Both the position numbers and the translations under genes were made by a program. Source: Caldifarciminota bacterium (GTDB lineage: Bacteria > Hydrothermota > E44-bin80). Taken from it: a DNA stretch of 5,598 nucleotides. The stretch lies in NCBI GenBank assembly GCA_023127905.1, contig JAGMEZ010000579.1, positions 1 through 5,598 of the forward strand. Direction: 5' to 3'. Of the stretch, positions 5,012 through 5,598 are shown one piece after another (positions within the stretch are counted from its first letter, which is position 1; the number at the start of each line of letters is the position of its first letter). The notes under the pieces are model-generated. The model had not been told where the DNA came from. It ran no database searches and was given only the letters and a program-made list of their open reading frames with translations.

Positions 5012-5598
5012 ATGTTTCCATACATAGGGATAGTTAAAGGGAACCACGGATGGATTCAGATATTGAACCAGGAAGGCCTTTTATACAAGATCTTTAAACC
5101 AGGAGACAATCCTGTTGTTTTAATAGTTGATAATATTACCAAAAAATCAGAGATTCTCGATTATCTTAGCGAGGGTGGATGTATCCTCACAGACACAGAA
5201 ACTCTTGGGAGTTTGCTTGATGAATCTGTGAAAAACGAAATAATTAATTACATTATACCTGATAGTTCGGATTTATTCAGGAATGTTGGGATAGTTGATG
5301 TTTACAATAAAGGGTATGTCATTAACAAGAAGGGTTTTGGTTCTATAAACAACAAATTTCCAGCCATTTATGATTTCTCATATAAGAACGGATTTGGTAT
5401 TTCTCTCCCTTTTAATATTCCCTCTGTAATATTTGATACATCAAGAAGAATGAAATATTTTTATAATGAATACGGTAAATTTCCAGCAGAATGTGTCTCT
5501 TCAGTTTCTAAAGGTGCAATAAGAAAACTTGTGGTTAATGCGATTCGTTACCTCTTCAGAAAAAAAGGGACCAATTATTTTCATAAATGGTATTACCC
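5012..5598 (+). CDS. Probable polysaccharide deacetylase-family protein, N-terminal part (3' end beyond window)
   Basis: The ATG follows the flippase stop by one base, with AGAGGA (5002-5007) as ribosome-binding site. It is open for 195 codons to the right edge. It begins MFPYIGIVKGNHGW and has no signal peptide or membrane span. The first half contains a hydrophobic strand NPVVLIVDN (38-46) and a possible cysteine at SEGGCILTDTE. The last 30 residues, VSKGAIRKLVVNAIRYLF then KKGTNYFHKWYYP, resemble the segment before the NodB catalytic domain in large deacetylase-like proteins of polysaccharide loci. That is from memory; the catalytic domain itself would lie outside the window. If correct, it would deacetylate or otherwise process a glycan exported by the flippase pathway. 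Otherwise it is an unknown glycan-locus protein. Confidence 0.6.
   Translation, partial: MFPYIGIVKGNHGWIQILNQEGLLYKIFKPGDNPVVLIVDNITKKSEILDYLSEGGCILTDTETLGSLLDESVKNEIINYIIPDSSDLFRNVGIVDVYNKGYVINKKGFGSINNKFPAIYDFSYKNGFGISLPFNIPSVIFDTSRRMKYFYNEYGKFPAECVSSVSKGAIRKLVVNAIRYLFRKKGTNYFHKWYY

Noticed and set aside
1..5598. CRISPR array, tRNA, rRNA or insertion sequence
   Set aside because: No regularly spaced direct repeats with spacers, tRNA-like cloverleaf, rRNA signature or transposase motif was seen on either strand.

Overview
The window looks like an AT-rich bacterial chromosome fragment with two divergent halves. The left half, on the minus strand, is the head of a de novo pyrimidine operon: a 5' leader with a complete PyrR-type attenuator, then pyrR, pyrB and pyrC, each overlapping the next by 11 to 20 bases. 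pyrC runs off the left edge. The right half, on the plus strand, has a ribbon-helix-helix/MazF toxin-antitoxin pair behind a near-perfect sigma70 promoter. A Wzx-type polysaccharide flippase follows, then the N-terminal part of what is probably a polysaccharide-deacetylase-family protein, cut by the right edge.

The about 360 bp between pyrR and the antitoxin are dense with signals. Reading leftward along the pyr transcript they are: an extended -10 promoter, a PyrR-binding stem-loop, a rho-independent terminator (the attenuator), and a GTCATTGCGAG/GAAGCAATCTC palindromic repeat of a kind seen dispersed between genes in many unrelated bacteria. The last signal is the Shine-Dalgarno and GTG start of pyrR. 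When UMP/UTP is abundant, PyrR should bind the leader RNA, let the terminator form and shut down the operon. When pyrimidines are low, transcription should read through into pyrR-pyrB-pyrC. PyrB makes carbamoyl aspartate and PyrC cyclises it to dihydroorotate. The two divergent promoters carry identical CTTGACATAT -35 regions facing away from each other across an AT-rich spacer with a small palindrome.

On the right, no terminator is visible between mazF and the flippase, so the strong antitoxin promoter may also drive the polysaccharide genes. The 79-bp gap before the flippase holds two odd things. One is a short open frame resembling the C-terminal tail of a lost gene, with the flippase's likely Shine-Dalgarno in its last codons. 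The other is five tandem degenerate heptamers (NNNGTCT) straddling the flippase start and providing two in-frame ATGs. Together these suggest a rearranged junction, perhaps where the toxin-antitoxin module entered a polysaccharide operon.

The organism cannot be named. RNA-binding PyrR attenuation is known from Firmicutes, Thermus/Deinococcus and some other lineages. That, the AT-rich composition and the dispersed palindromic repeat would fit an uncultured or candidate-phylum bacterium, but this is inference. No wholly new system is evident. The least explained items are the heptamer array at the flippase start, the palindromic repeat inside the attenuated leader, and the tail fragment.
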